A stretch of 64,000 nt of DNA from positions 124,001 to 188,000 of the forward strand of contig NZ_JAOTEM010000005.1 in assembly GCF_025628985.1 (NCBI RefSeq), given 5' to 3'. Of the stretch, positions 16,448 through 24,276 are shown one piece after another. Made by a program: the position numbers and the translations under genes. The notes under the pieces were generated by a model. It made no database searches. It had not been told where the DNA came from and worked only from the letters and a program-made list of their open reading frames with translations. This DNA is from Chryseobacterium edaphi (GTDB taxonomy: Bacteria > Bacteroidota > Bacteroidia > Flavobacteriales > Weeksellaceae). Position 1 is the stretch's first letter; the number at the start of each line of letters is the position of its first letter.

Positions 16448-17449
16448 CTACTTATATTTCAAAAGCTTATTAATCTTCTTCCTAGTCTGCAAAGAAACTT
16501 TGTAAGCTTCATCCCTTAGTTTCTGGATTTTCCCGACCGGCTGGAAAATTTCTGCACTTTCAAAAGGATTGAAAGAAAGTAATTCGTTATCACAATTATT
16601 AGGTGTAAGAAAAGAATTTTTCTCGATTTTTACTTCACCAATTTTAATGTAAGGCGAGTTTTTCCATTCACGATTTAAAATATTGATCGGTTGGTCTTTT
16701 AAATCATAACAAAACTGAATCAACACATCAGAATGATAATTTTCATAAAGGCAAAATTCTTCAATGCCTTTTTTAGTACTGAGTTTTCTTCCAAAATTTT
16801 TCTGAATGTTTTGAGGTCTCAGTTTAATCTTAATCATATGATCTCCCAAACGATACGCGCCAACAGAATGATAATCAAAAGACAGAAAAAAATCATTTCT
16901 CTTCATGAATAATTCCCAACTTTTTTCCAGAAAAGAGGTCGTGAAAATATTAGGCAAAACTTGATACAACTGTGAAATCAATTGAAAGGTATTTCCCAAT
17001 TTTTTAGTGAAAAAACGATTGATCGCAGTGAAAAATTTCAAAAATTTAGAAACGGAATTTATAGGAAACAAAGGAAAATTCACCAAAGGATAATTGGCAA
17101 TGGTACGATCTGCAGCATCTTTTATTTTAATAGAAAATCCGTAAGCAGGAATGTCTTTTTTATTTCGATTAATTTTCAAATGAGCATTCGAAAGTCTTAT
17201 CACAACATCGTATTTTTCTTTATCAAACAGATAGAGAAGATCAGACCGCATTTCAGGATTGATGATAAACGTCCCTTTCAAAACTGCATAGGTTTTTGCA
17301 TGTGCATTTCTTGTAGCATAATTAACGTCGCTGATAGACGAAGACTGCTCTACAAAGTCGGCAATACTTTTCTTTGTTTCTTCGAGGAGTTGTTTTTCTT
17401 CGTAGGTAAGCTTTTCAAAATTCTTATTATATTTTAAAGGATTGGGCAT
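16448..17449 (-). CDS. catalase-like heme domain protein
   Basis: The 333-residue protein resembles the catalase superfamily core without the normal N- and C-terminal arms. ATRNAHAKTYAVLKG (about 45-59) keeps the distal His of the catalase RxxHAKG motif; VIRLSNAH and PAYGFSIKI follow as in catalase VRFS and RGFAVK. LLSFNPFESAEIFQPVGKIQ (about 288-307) matches the NPW...RPxGxxQR end of catalases. The proximal Tyr motif (RxFxYxDT) is not evident, so heme ligation is uncertain. No signal peptide. It may reduce peroxides or modify lipid peroxides. It is a single-gene unit. Confidence 0.65.
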   Translation of the reverse strand: MPNPLKYNKNFEKLTYEEKQLLEETKKSIADFVEQSSSISDVNYATRNAHAKTYAVLKGTFIINPEMRSDLLYLFDKEKYDVVIRLSNAHLKINRNKKDIPAYGFSIKIKDAADRTIANYPLVNFPLFPINSVSKFLKFFTAINRFFTKKLGNTFQLISQLYQVLPNIFTTSFLEKSWELFMKRNDFFLSFDYHSVGAYRLGDHMIKIKLRPQNIQKNFGRKLSTKKGIEEFCLYENYHSDVLIQFCYDLKDQPINILNREWKNSPYIKIGEVKIEKNSFLTPNNCDNELLSFNPFESAEIFQPVGKIQKLRDEAYKVSLQTRKKINKLLKYK

Positions 17450-17568
17450 ATATTTTCAAAACTCAAGTATAACGCCAAGTTTTTATTTCTACGTTACGAG
17501 AATATTAAACTTATTTGAATTTTGAGATTTTGAAGGAAATGTTTAAATTCAGGATTATTCATTGATAA

Positions 17569-17600
17569 AAACTTCCATCTTCCAACTTCTTTCTTCCCGC
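17569..17600. repeat. ACTTCCATCTTCCAACTTC-type repeat
   Basis: ACTTCCATCTTCCAACTTC resembles the words ACTTCCAGCATCCGTCTTCC and AACTTCCAGCATC at 49245-49277. It is intergenic; part of it lies where the -33 element of the FKBP promoter would be. Confidence 0.4.
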
Positions 17601-17610
17601 TCCAAAACCT

Positions 17611-17618
17611 TATCTTTG
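17611..17618 (+). promoter_or_regulatory. -7 box of the FKBP gene
   Basis: TATCTTTG lies 11 bases before the ATG at 17630, so the transcript would have almost no leader. No clear -33 element. Confidence 0.55.
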
Positions 17619-17629
17619 TAAAAAAAATT

Positions 17630-18064
17630 ATGGGAGTAGCAGATTTGTTATTTAAACGTAAAAAAGAACAGGCTGAGAAAAACCTGAAAGACGGTCAGGA
17701 ATATATGGCTGAATATGGTAAAAGAGAAACCGTGGTTGAATTGCCAAGCGGTTTGCAATACGAGATCATGGTTGAAGGTGATGGTCCGAAACCAGGTCCG
17801 AAATCTATGGTAAAATGCCATTACCACGGAACGACAATCGGAGGAAAGGTTTTCGACAGTTCTGTAAAAAGAGGAACTCCGGCTTCGTTTCCATTAAACA
17901 AAGTAATCAAAGGTTGGACGGAAGCTCTTCAGTTGATGCCTGTAGGAAGCAAATGGAGATTGATTATACCGCCACATTTAGCGTATGGAGATCAGCAGAT
18001 CAGCAAAGAAATCGGACCCAACAGCACGCTTGTTTTCCAGGTTGAATTGTTGGATATCAAATAA
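17630..18064 (+). CDS. FKBP-type peptidyl-prolyl isomerase
   Basis: The 144-residue protein catalyses cis-trans isomerisation of prolyl bonds. Residues 1-35 are a short helical extension (VADLLFKRKKEQAEKN), as in FklB/Mip-like enzymes, and residues 38-144 form the FKBP domain: VKCHYHGTTIGGKVFDSS, the KVIKGWTEALQLMPVG helix and the IPPHLAYGD active-site edge, ending LVFQVELLDIK. No signal peptide, so it is cytoplasmic, unlike the periplasmic Mip relatives. It has its own promoter and terminator and is a single-gene unit. Confidence 0.93.
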   Translation: MGVADLLFKRKKEQAEKNLKDGQEYMAEYGKRETVVELPSGLQYEIMVEGDGPKPGPKSMVKCHYHGTTIGGKVFDSSVKRGTPASFPLNKVIKGWTEALQLMPVGSKWRLIIPPHLAYGDQQISKEIGPNSTLVFQVELLDIK

Positions 18065-18088
18065 CTTTAGCTGATATATTTAAAAATT

Positions 18089-18117
18089 AAATTACCTGTT
18101 TTTCGGGTAATTTTTTT
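18089..18117 (+). terminator. terminator of the FKBP gene
   Basis: AATTACC / GGGTAATT stem around a T-rich loop, then a run of seven T residues. Confidence 0.85.
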
Positions 18118-18143
18118 ATTTAAATTAAAACAGATTGAATCAT

Positions 18144-18151
18144 TAAATTTG
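18144..18151 (+). promoter_or_regulatory. candidate -7 box of the XRE gene
   Basis: TAAATTTG matches TAnnTTTG, 20 bases before the ATG. The -33 element is not clear. Confidence 0.4.
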
Positions 18152-18170
18152 TTTCTGTAAATTTTTATCA

Positions 18171-18740
18171 ATGTCGGAATTAAAAAAAATAAGAGAACAG
18201 AAAAATCTCACTCAGGAAGAATTGGCGGAACAATCAGGCATTTCCGTGAGAACTATTCAACGTATTGAAGCAGGAACAGATCCGAAAGGTTATACTTTGA
18301 AAACCTTGGCTTCTACTCTTGAAATTTCCGAAAAGGATTTATTGATACAAGAAATTCCAAAAGAAATTATTGTTGAAAATTCTTTGCCACCGACAAAAAA
18401 AGAAGAGGTTTTTAATTCTACCTTAATCAAAATGATCAATCTTTCTTCCGTTCCTTTCGCTTGGTTTCCGATCGCCAATTTTTTACCGCCGTTATTGATT
18501 ATGCTTTTGACGAAAGAGAAATCTCAAATTGTAAAGCAGATTGTTTCTCTTCAGATTTTCTTAGCCATTATTTCACCTGTTATTTTCATGATTGTCGCAA
18601 TTTTAAAACTTGGATCACTTTCTGTAATGATGACAATGATCTTATTGACACTTGCAAATATTTACATTATTCTGAGAAACGCTTACGAAATTGATAAGAA
18701 ACAAATTCTTCGTTATAAATTGAATTTCAATATTATATAA
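18171..18740 (+). CDS. XRE family regulator with C-terminal membrane segments
   Basis: The 189-residue protein opens with a textbook HTH_XRE domain: LKKIREQKNLTQEELAEQSG, ISVRTIQRIEAGT and GYTLKTLASTLEIS (residues 3-55). The second half has three hydrophobic segments (about 90-112, 122-145, 147-165). DNA-binding proteins of this build are membrane-tethered regulators common in Bacteroidota. The upstream promoter box is close to the start, so autoregulation is possible. Its target is unknown; the next gene, a secreted serine hydrolase, has its own promoter. Confidence 0.85.
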   Translation: MSELKKIREQKNLTQEELAEQSGISVRTIQRIEAGTDPKGYTLKTLASTLEISEKDLLIQEIPKEIIVENSLPPTKKEEVFNSTLIKMINLSSVPFAWFPIANFLPPLLIMLLTKEKSQIVKQIVSLQIFLAIISPVIFMIVAILKLGSLSVMMTMILLTLANIYIILRNAYEIDKKQILRYKLNFNII

Positions 18741-18779
18741 ATCTGACATTGAATTGTCGGGTTTTTGTCGGGCTGTTTT

Positions 18780-18812
18780 TTTGAATTAAATCTGATTAAT
18801 TCTGAATCTTTG
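18780..18812 (+). promoter_or_regulatory. promoter of the serine hydrolase gene
   Basis: TTTG at 18780-18783 and AATCTTTG at 18805-18812 are 21 bases apart; one base differs from TAnnTTTG. Confidence 0.45.
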
Positions 18813-18826
18813 TCAAAAATTAATCA

Positions 18827-20293
18827 ATGACAAAAAAGCTCAAAATCAGCATTTTTATATTCCTCTTTTTTATCACAAATCTACACGCACAAGTTGCAAA
18901 AGATTCACCATTATTTTTAGAATTAAAAAGACAGGACAGCGTTTTTTTTGAACGTGGATTCAATAATTGCGACATTGCATATCTGGAAAAAACAGTTGAT
19001 AATAATCTTAAATTTTATCACGACAACGGAGGTTTTCAGGATAAAAAATTGTTTTTAGAGAGAACAAAAGCAAATCTTTGTTCAAACCCCAATCAAAAAC
19101 CAATTCGTAAAGTTATTGAAAGCAGTCTAGAAGTTTTCCCTTTGTATAATAATGGTGATTTGTACGGTGCGATCCAGACTGGAGAACATCAGTTTTACAT
19201 TCGCGAAAAGAATAAAGAAGATGCGTTGGGTGGTCGTGCAAAATTCACCTCAGTCTGGACAAAAAAAGATGGAAATTGGATCATGAGTGACGTTCTCAGC
19301 TACGATCATGGCGGTCCCAACAAATCAAAAATTACAGATAATCTTCAACAATTATTAAAAGACAACAATATTCCGACTTTGGGATTGGGTGTGATTGAAA
19401 TTGGAAAACTAACAGAAATCAAAGTTTACGGAACTCTTGATGGAAAAACTACAGCTCCTTACAACAGTCTTTTTAATGTTGCTTCTTTAACTAAACCCGT
19501 GACAGCAATGACCGTTTTGCGTTTGGTAAGTTTAGGAAAATGGAATCTTGACGAACCTATCGATAAATACTGGATTGATCCTGATATTGCAAAAGATCCG
19601 CGACATAAAAAATTAACGACAAGAATGATTTTAAGTCATCAAACGGGTTTCCCAAACTGGAGATGGCAGAAAACGGATAAAAAATTAAGTTTTGAATTTG
19701 ACCCCGGAACAAAATATCAATATTCCGGTGAAGGATTTGAATATCTGCGAAAAGCGATCGAAAATAAATTTCATAAAAGTCTGAAAGATTTAGCTAAAGA
19801 GATGATTTTTCAACCATTGAAAATGGATGACACAAGCTACATTTGGAATGAAAAGAGAGATTCAGATAGAATAGTAATCGGTTATGATAAAAACGGAAAA
19901 AAATATGATATTGTAAAAAATACAAAAGCAAACGCAGCAGACGATTTGATAACTTCTGTTGAAGATTATAGTAAATTTTTAATTTCTGTAATGAATAACG
20001 ACCTGCTTTCAAAGACCGTTTTTGAAGATTTGAAAACCAAACAGATTAAAACAAAAGAAAATAAATTTTTCGGACTTGGTTTTGAAATTTATGACTTGGG
20101 AAATAACGAGATTGCACTTTCTCACGGTGGTACAGATAAAGGTGTAAACACGATTGTTTTTATTTTACCTAAAACAAAACAAGGCTTAGTAATCTTTACT
20201 AATGTTGATGATGGTTACAAGGTTTATGAATCAATCATCAACCGTTATTTTGGAGATATTGGAAAAAAAATTATTGAGATTGAAACAAAATAG
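18827..20293 (+). CDS. secreted serine hydrolase (class C beta-lactamase fold) with N-terminal DUF4440
   Basis: The 488-residue protein has a signal peptide (to about residue 21, HAQ). Residues 23-150 look like a DUF4440/SnoaL-like domain, and the remainder is a beta-lactamase/penicillin-binding-protein-like hydrolase. The SxxK motif is VASLTKPVTA (Ser220, Lys223); a YSGEGF replaces the usual YxN (about 299) and SHGGTDKG near 431 stands for the KTG-like strand. Such enzymes are esterases, D-aminopeptidases or peptidoglycan-modifying proteins; actual beta-lactam hydrolysis is not implied. It is periplasmic or exported. Confidence 0.88.
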   Translation: MTKKLKISIFIFLFFITNLHAQVAKDSPLFLELKRQDSVFFERGFNNCDIAYLEKTVDNNLKFYHDNGGFQDKKLFLERTKANLCSNPNQKPIRKVIESSLEVFPLYNNGDLYGAIQTGEHQFYIREKNKEDALGGRAKFTSVWTKKDGNWIMSDVLSYDHGGPNKSKITDNLQQLLKDNNIPTLGLGVIEIGKLTEIKVYGTLDGKTTAPYNSLFNVASLTKPVTAMTVLRLVSLGKWNLDEPIDKYWIDPDIAKDPRHKKLTTRMILSHQTGFPNWRWQKTDKKLSFEFDPGTKYQYSGEGFEYLRKAIENKFHKSLKDLAKEMIFQPLKMDDTSYIWNEKRDSDRIVIGYDKNGKKYDIVKNTKANAADDLITSVEDYSKFLISVMNNDLLSKTVFEDLKTKQIKTKENKFFGLGFEIYDLGNNEIALSHGGTDKGVNTIVFILPKTKQGLVIFTNVDDGYKVYESIINRYFGDIGKKIIEIETK

Positions 20294-20318
20294 TTTTTAA
20301 ATAAAATTTAGTACAGTT

Positions 20319-20357
20319 AAATTTTAATTGTAATTAATTTTGTTACAATTAAAATTT
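20319..20357. promoter_or_regulatory. 15-bp perfect inverted repeat, probable Rrf2 operator
   Basis: AAATTTTAATTGTAA at 20319-20333 is repeated in inverse as TTACAATTAAAATTT at 20343-20357, with a 9-base spacer. It covers the -33 element of the Rrf2 promoter. A related half (TTACAATTAA) recurs at 20821-20830 in front of the next gene. Confidence 0.75.
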
Positions 20358-20368
20358 GTGTACCTTTG
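20339..20368 (+). promoter_or_regulatory. promoter of the Rrf2 gene
   Basis: TTTG at 20339-20342 and TACCTTTG at 20361-20368 are 18 bases apart. The -7 box is 10 bases before the ATG at 20379; the -33 lies inside the inverted repeat, so a bound repressor would block it. Confidence 0.65.
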
Positions 20369-20378
20369 TGTCATCATT

Positions 20379-20789
20379 ATGAGCAATACAAGATTCGCAA
20401 CGGCGGTACATATTATGACCTTACTGGCAAAAGTTCCACAGGAGTGGCTCACTTCTGATTGGATTGCAGGAAGCATTAATGTAAATCCGGTGATTGTCCG
20501 TAAAGAATTAAGCGAATTGCGGGAAGCGGGATTAATTACAAGCAGATTAGGAAAAGACGGCGGAACGAAACTTGCAAAAAATGCTGATGAAATAAAAATT
20601 TCTGAAATCTATGCAGCCGTAAAAAACAATGAAGTTTTAGGCAAGAAAAACCAGAAACCAAATCCTGCTTGTCCGGTCGGGAAGGAGATCAATAATCATC
20701 TTTCTATGCTTTTTGAGCAGACGGATCTTTTGGTTAAAAATTTTTTGGGAGACAAATCTCTTCAGGAATTCACAGATCAGTTTGATTAA
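20379..20789 (+). CDS. Rrf2 family transcriptional regulator
   Basis: An upstream ATG at 20340 exists, but the start at 20379 (MSNTRFATAVHIMTLLAK) matches the family and follows the promoter. It has 136 residues: a winged helix with recognition helix NPVIVRKELSELREAGLI (about 38-55) and wing GKDGGTKLAK (about 60-69). Only one Cys (PACPVG, about 96) remains of the three-Cys iron-sulfur motif, so it more likely senses redox or electrophiles directly, like YwnA-type members. It probably represses itself and the downstream NAD(P)-binding protein through the repeats at 20319-20357 and 20821. Confidence 0.88.
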   Translation: MSNTRFATAVHIMTLLAKVPQEWLTSDWIAGSINVNPVIVRKELSELREAGLITSRLGKDGGTKLAKNADEIKISEIYAAVKNNEVLGKKNQKPNPACPVGKEINNHLSMLFEQTDLLVKNFLGDKSLQEFTDQFD

Positions 20790-20820
20790 AATTTTTTGAC
20801 TGAAAATGTAACAAAAATTA

Positions 20821-20836
20821 TTACAATTAATTTTAA
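20821..20836. promoter_or_regulatory. second copy of the Rrf2 half-site
   Basis: TTACAATTAATTTTAA, preceded by TGTAAC at 20808-20813, resembles the right arm of the repeat at 20343-20357 and lies 18 bases before the ATG of the reductase-like gene. Confidence 0.5.
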
Positions 20837-20853
20837 ATAATAAATAGAATAGT

Positions 20854-21504
20854 ATGAAAAAAGTAGCAGTAATCGGAGCCACAGGTTTCGTAGGGAAACA
20901 TGTCGTTAACGAATTATCAAACAGAGGGTATGAAGTGAATGCCATCGCAAGAGACAGCTCAAAAGTTGATGCGAAAGACAATGTAAATGCGATTAATGGA
21001 GATGTAAATAATGTGGATGAATTTGCAAAAGTTTTAGAAGGAAATGATGCAGTAATCAATACTTTCAATCCTGGATGGACAAACCCAAATCTTTACGATG
21101 ACTTTTTAAATGGAAGTAAAAATATTGAAAATGCAGTAGAGCAATCTGGTGTTAAAAGATTTATTACCGTTGGTGGAGCAGGAAGTTTATTCATCGATGG
21201 AAACCAATTGGTAGACGGTCCGGATTTTCCTGCAGATATAAAACCCGGAGCAACTGCTGCAAGAGATTATCTAAACATAATCAAACAAAATAATACTTTA
21301 TACTGGACGTTTTTCAGCCCCGCAATCGAAATGCATCCCGGAACAGCAGGAATCAGAACCGGAAAGTATAGAACTTCTCTGGAATCGCCAGTTTTTGATG
21401 AGAACGGAAGAAGTGTTCTTTCTGTAGAAGATGTTGCTGTTGCTTTGGTTGATGAATTGGAACAGAACAACCATATTCGTGAGCGTTTTACCGCTGCTTA
21501 CTAA
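20854..21504 (+). CDS. NAD(P)-binding SDR-like reductase (YwnB type)
   Basis: The 216-residue protein is an atypical short-chain dehydrogenase. The Rossmann motif AVIGATGFVGKHVV is at residues 5-18 (GxxGxxG), with acidic or polar residues after the second strand. A RFITVGGAGSLF segment follows at about 105-116 and TFFSPAIEMHPG at about 151-162; no canonical YxxxK is present. Relatives are flavin reductase-like and quinone-stress proteins often paired with an Rrf2 regulator, as here. The half-site just upstream suggests control by that regulator. Substrate unknown. Confidence 0.85.
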   Translation: MKKVAVIGATGFVGKHVVNELSNRGYEVNAIARDSSKVDAKDNVNAINGDVNNVDEFAKVLEGNDAVINTFNPGWTNPNLYDDFLNGSKNIENAVEQSGVKRFITVGGAGSLFIDGNQLVDGPDFPADIKPGATAARDYLNIIKQNNTLYWTFFSPAIEMHPGTAGIRTGKYRTSLESPVFDENGRSVLSVEDVAVALVDELEQNNHIRERFTAAY

Positions 21505-21523
21505 TTTTTCTCTTGATTTATAA

Positions 21524-21563
21524 AGTTTCGGCGGCACCTTTGGTGCCGCCGAAACTATTTTTT
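21524..21563 (+). terminator. strong terminator after the reductase gene
   Basis: AGTTTCGGCGGCACC / GGTGCCGCCGAAACT, a perfect 15-bp stem with a 3-base loop, followed by ATTTTTT. It separates convergent genes. Confidence 0.93.
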
Positions 21564-21577
21564 ATTGATTAAAATGT

Positions 21578-22603
21578 TTATAAATTCATAAACAACTTCG
21601 GATTCACCGGCGTATTGTTTTTGTGCACTTCATAATGCAAATGTGGACCTGTCGAACGACCGGAATTTCCTGATTTTGCAATCACTTGTCCTACTTTCAC
21701 TTTATCATTCGTCTTTGCAACCAATTGAGATAAATGTCCGTACAGTGTTGCTAAACCATTTCCGTGAGAAACGATGACACAGTTTCCGTAACCACCTTTT
21801 TGCCCTGAGAAAATTACAGTTCCGGCAGCAGTAGCGATAACATCTGAACCGAAAGGAACTGCGATATCCAAACCTTTGTGATACTGCATTTGGTCAGCTT
21901 CAGCAGGTGGATTGTTTTTTTCAACAGGAGTTTTTGCTAACGCAGCAGCAACAGGTTGAGAAGAAGTTGAAGGTGCAGAAGCTACAGCTTCTGTTTTTGC
22001 TTTTGGCGTCACCATAACTTTTACTTCTCGCTTATTTCCGTAACTGTCCGTTAATTCAATTGTTTTCTCGTAAGGCTCAGCTTTTACTTCAGGTCTTGGA
22101 GTTGTAGCTGCAACTGTTGATGTTTTAGTTTCAGCAATTGGTTTTACTGATGCAAAAACCGTTTTGAACGGGATAGGATTTTTTCTGATTCCGAAATTTG
22201 ATGAGATGTAACCTTCAGTCGGCATTCCCAGAGGAACCTGCTGCAGTTTTTTCTGAAGATCGATCAAATATTGGCTGTATCTGTTTGACTGTTTGGCAAG
22301 ATAAATTGAGTTTGAAATACTGTCGCTGTCAAGAACCATCAATTTTTCGTTCTTAATGTCTTTAGATTTTAAAAATGAGTTCAGCTGTCCAACAGTTTGG
22401 TCCACTAAATTAAGGTCTGTCTTCATTTTCAGATAATCTACACTGTCTTTTTCTGTATTTATTTTTACCAGATTGACTTCATAATTTTTATCATCTTTAC
22501 CTGAATATAATTTGGCAATAAAAATACTTTGTGCAAAAACTATCAGCAAAAGTCCTCCAATCAGAACGTTTACTTTCTTTTTGCTTCCTAAAAATTTCTT
22601 CAT
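21578..22603 (-). CDS. M23 family metallopeptidase, membrane-anchored
   Basis: The 341-residue protein has an N-terminal membrane segment (about 12-30), a coiled-coil stretch (about 40-130), a Pro/Ala/Thr-rich linker (150-230) and a C-terminal LytM/M23 domain. Zinc motifs are visible: HKGLDIAVPFG (His and Asp, about 239-249) and GPHLHYEV (HxH, about 318-325). It cleaves peptide cross-links of peptidoglycan and faces the periplasm. The coiled coil resembles that of cell-division-linked M23 proteins of the EnvC/NlpD group. A promoter box lies at 22641-22648. It stands alone. Confidence 0.9.
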   Translation of the reverse strand: MKKFLGSKKKVNVLIGGLLLIVFAQSIFIAKLYSGKDDKNYEVNLVKINTEKDSVDYLKMKTDLNLVDQTVGQLNSFLKSKDIKNEKLMVLDSDSISNSIYLAKQSNRYSQYLIDLQKKLQQVPLGMPTEGYISSNFGIRKNPIPFKTVFASVKPIAETKTSTVAATTPRPEVKAEPYEKTIELTDSYGNKREVKVMVTPKAKTEAVASAPSTSSQPVAAALAKTPVEKNNPPAEADQMQYHKGLDIAVPFGSDVIATAAGTVIFSGQKGGYGNCVIVSHGNGLATLYGHLSQLVAKTNDKVKVGQVIAKSGNSGRSTGPHLHYEVHKNNTPVNPKLFMNL

Positions 22604-22640
22604 TTTTCTTTCTTAGAATTTAAAAACCGTTTTAAGGGTG

Positions 22641-22648
22641 CAAATTTA
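22641..22648 (-). promoter_or_regulatory. -7 box of the M23 gene
   Basis: On the minus strand TAAATTTG lies about 37 bases before the ATG. A good -33 element was not found. Confidence 0.45.
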
Positions 22649-22871
22649 GTTAAAAATTAATTTTAAGAATTATTTCTAATTAAAATCTGGAATATTTTAT
22701 ATTTAACGGAATTTTAATCATTTAATTGTGCAAGAATAATGGTTTTGAATCCAAAATTGCTAAAGCTTGAAAAATGAATCTAAAATTGAAATAAAATATT
22801 ACAAAAAAATATAGTATCTGGAAAGGTAAATTCTATAATCATTTTAAAATTGTTATTATGCTTTTGATTTT

Positions 22872-22908
22872 AAAATAAAACAGGCTCAAATTAAGCCTGT
22901 TTTATTTT
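22872..22908 (-). terminator. terminator of the DUF1573 gene
   Basis: AAAATAAAACAGGCT / AGCCTGTTTTATTTT forms a long stem that contains the stop codon region; the A-run gives U residues on the minus strand. Confidence 0.8.
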
Positions 22909-23321
22909 ATAGTTCCTTTTAACGTCAAGGGAAGTATAGTGTCAAATTTAGAAAGACTTTTGTTTGTGATTAGAAAAAACTGTTTAACAATATTTCCATT
23001 ATCGTTGTATTTCTTGAGGTCATATTTTACATTGATAGAAATAGTATCATTTTTGAAATAAAGTCCCGTTTTTACTTTGCTTTCAGTACAGTCACAACCG
23101 TCTCTCATGCCATATACTTTCAAAGTATCATACTTAGCATTGACATATTTAAAAGTATATTTGTATAGAGACTTTTTACTCTTATCTAAAATTCCAAAGT
23201 CATGTGTTGGATTGCTTTTATCTTCTTTAAAATTAACATCTTCAGATGTTTTGTAAGTTAGTAAACATAAAATTACAATAACCAAAACTGCAATAATTAA
23301 ATATAAATATTTTCTATTCAT
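22902..23321 (-). CDS. DUF1573 family membrane-anchored protein
   Basis: The 139-residue protein has one N-terminal membrane segment (about 5-23) and a single beta-sandwich domain. The DUF1573 pattern is clear: HDFGIL (about 40-45), a FKYVN strand, the GCDCT Cys motif (about 74-78) and ISINVKYD. DUF1573 is an Ig-like fold related to ASH domains in exported Bacteroidota proteins; no enzyme activity is known. It overlaps the upstream gene by 8 bases, so the two are co-translated. Confidence 0.8.
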   Translation of the reverse strand: MNRKYLYLIIAVLVIVILCLLTYKTSEDVNFKEDKSNPTHDFGILDKSKKSLYKYTFKYVNAKYDTLKVYGMRDGCDCTESKVKTGLYFKNDTISINVKYDLKKYNDNGNIVKQFFLITNKSLSKFDTILPLTLKGTIK

Positions 23322-23991
23322 TCTTTTTCTTCTTTTTAATGTAAACCTCCAAGCCTAACATTACATTGGTATAAATATCTAGTTTCTTAGAAAAATTGAA
23401 GCGGTTATTCCATTTTGTCATATCATTATTAAAGCTTACATAAGTTAATTTTTCCGTGTAATTTGTTAATCTAATAGCCGGACCGACCGCTACATCTTTA
23501 AATTCGTTAGGCAGCCACTTTACTGAAACCAAGACACCTTCCTCAGAGAAAGGGATATGATGATTTTCTACATTAATTTTTACTTGTCCTCTTCTTTTAT
23601 TTTTAGGTGTATAGATTATCTGTTGTGTGTTTAATTTTTCTTCAGGCAAACCTGTTTTGGGATTTATCTTATAGAAATTAATTTCTAAATTAGTAAGATT
23701 AACTTTAGATTCTGTTTTATGTAAGTACAGAATTACATTACTAATTCTACCTTTTTGCTTTAAATTGTTATTAAATCTTAATCCAATCTCATATCCAGAG
23801 TATGGGTTAACAGACTTTAATCTAAAGTTAATTTCCTGTTTTAATGCAAAAGAATAGTCTATTTTCTCATAATCTTTATCATTTATAATAACAGTTTCTA
23901 TGTCTGTGTATTTTAAGGTGTCTTTTTTTAATTCCTGCCCACTGATTAAAACAGTGAAAAAAAGCAAAAAGTATTTAATTATATTTCTCAT
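23314..23991 (-). CDS. secreted beta-rich protein of unknown function
   Basis: The 225-residue protein has a signal peptide (to about residue 18). The mature part is beta-rich with SGYEIGLRFNN (about 64-74), ISNVILYLHKTES and VLVSVKWLP strands, reminiscent of carbohydrate-binding or carboxypeptidase-regulatory-like modules, but I do not recognise a family. The Lys-rich end (KKKKKNE) follows a VMLGLEVYI strand. It overlaps the DUF1573 gene by 8 bases and lies just after the terminator-like hairpin that follows the 74-residue secreted protein. It probably works with DUF1573 outside the inner membrane. Confidence 0.7.
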   Translation of the reverse strand: MRNIIKYFLLFFTVLISGQELKKDTLKYTDIETVIINDKDYEKIDYSFALKQEINFRLKSVNPYSGYEIGLRFNNNLKQKGRISNVILYLHKTESKVNLTNLEINFYKINPKTGLPEEKLNTQQIIYTPKNKRRGQVKINVENHHIPFSEEGVLVSVKWLPNEFKDVAVGPAIRLTNYTEKLTYVSFNNDMTKWNNRFNFSKKLDIYTNVMLGLEVYIKKKKKNE

Positions 23992-23994
23992 GTT

Positions 23995-24023
23995 TTTAAA
24001 AAGGCTTTCTATAAAGAAAGCCT
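23995..24023 (-). terminator. terminator-like hairpin inside a minus-strand gene group
   Basis: On the minus strand AGGCTTTCT / AGAAAGCCT is followed by TTTTT, ending about 5 bases before the start of the 225-residue gene. It may set the ratio between the small secreted protein and the genes behind it. Confidence 0.75.
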
Positions 24024-24051
24024 AAATTATTTTTTAAATTTTATTTTGTGG

Positions 24052-24276
24052 TTACCAACCAAGTCCAAATCCTGGACCGCACCAAACTTGCTCTGGTTCA
24101 CTATCCCACTCAATTAATCCCCATAACATACTGTGATGCTTTACTACATAGTAACAGCCGTCACTCATCAAGAAAAGTTGCCCAGCACCATTACCTGGTT
24201 TTACTTGAGCTTGAGTGTTTGTAAAAGATGCACTTGCCATAAGTGCAAAAGCTGACATAATTATTAGCTTTTTCAT
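24052..24276 (-). CDS. small secreted protein (74 aa)
   Basis: A strong signal peptide (MKKLIIMSAFALMASASF, cleavage near QAQ) leaves a mature peptide of about 50 residues with two Cys, five Trp-containing or Gly-rich stretches and a GPGFGLGW end. It could be a small exported peptide, possibly a bacteriocin-like or surface peptide, but no leader-type GG motif is present, so that is inference only. It is followed by a terminator-like hairpin and then the two-gene secreted unit, in the same direction. I do not recognise a family. Confidence 0.6.
   Translation of the reverse strand: MKKLIIMSAFALMASASFTNTQAQVKPGNGAGQLFLMSDGCYYVVKHHSMLWGLIEWDSEPEQVWCGPGFGLGW

Noticed and set aside
18827..20293. 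True beta-lactamase resistance gene
   Set aside because: The SxxK motif fits the wider serine hydrolase family; the YxN and KTG motifs are altered, so resistance cannot be claimed.
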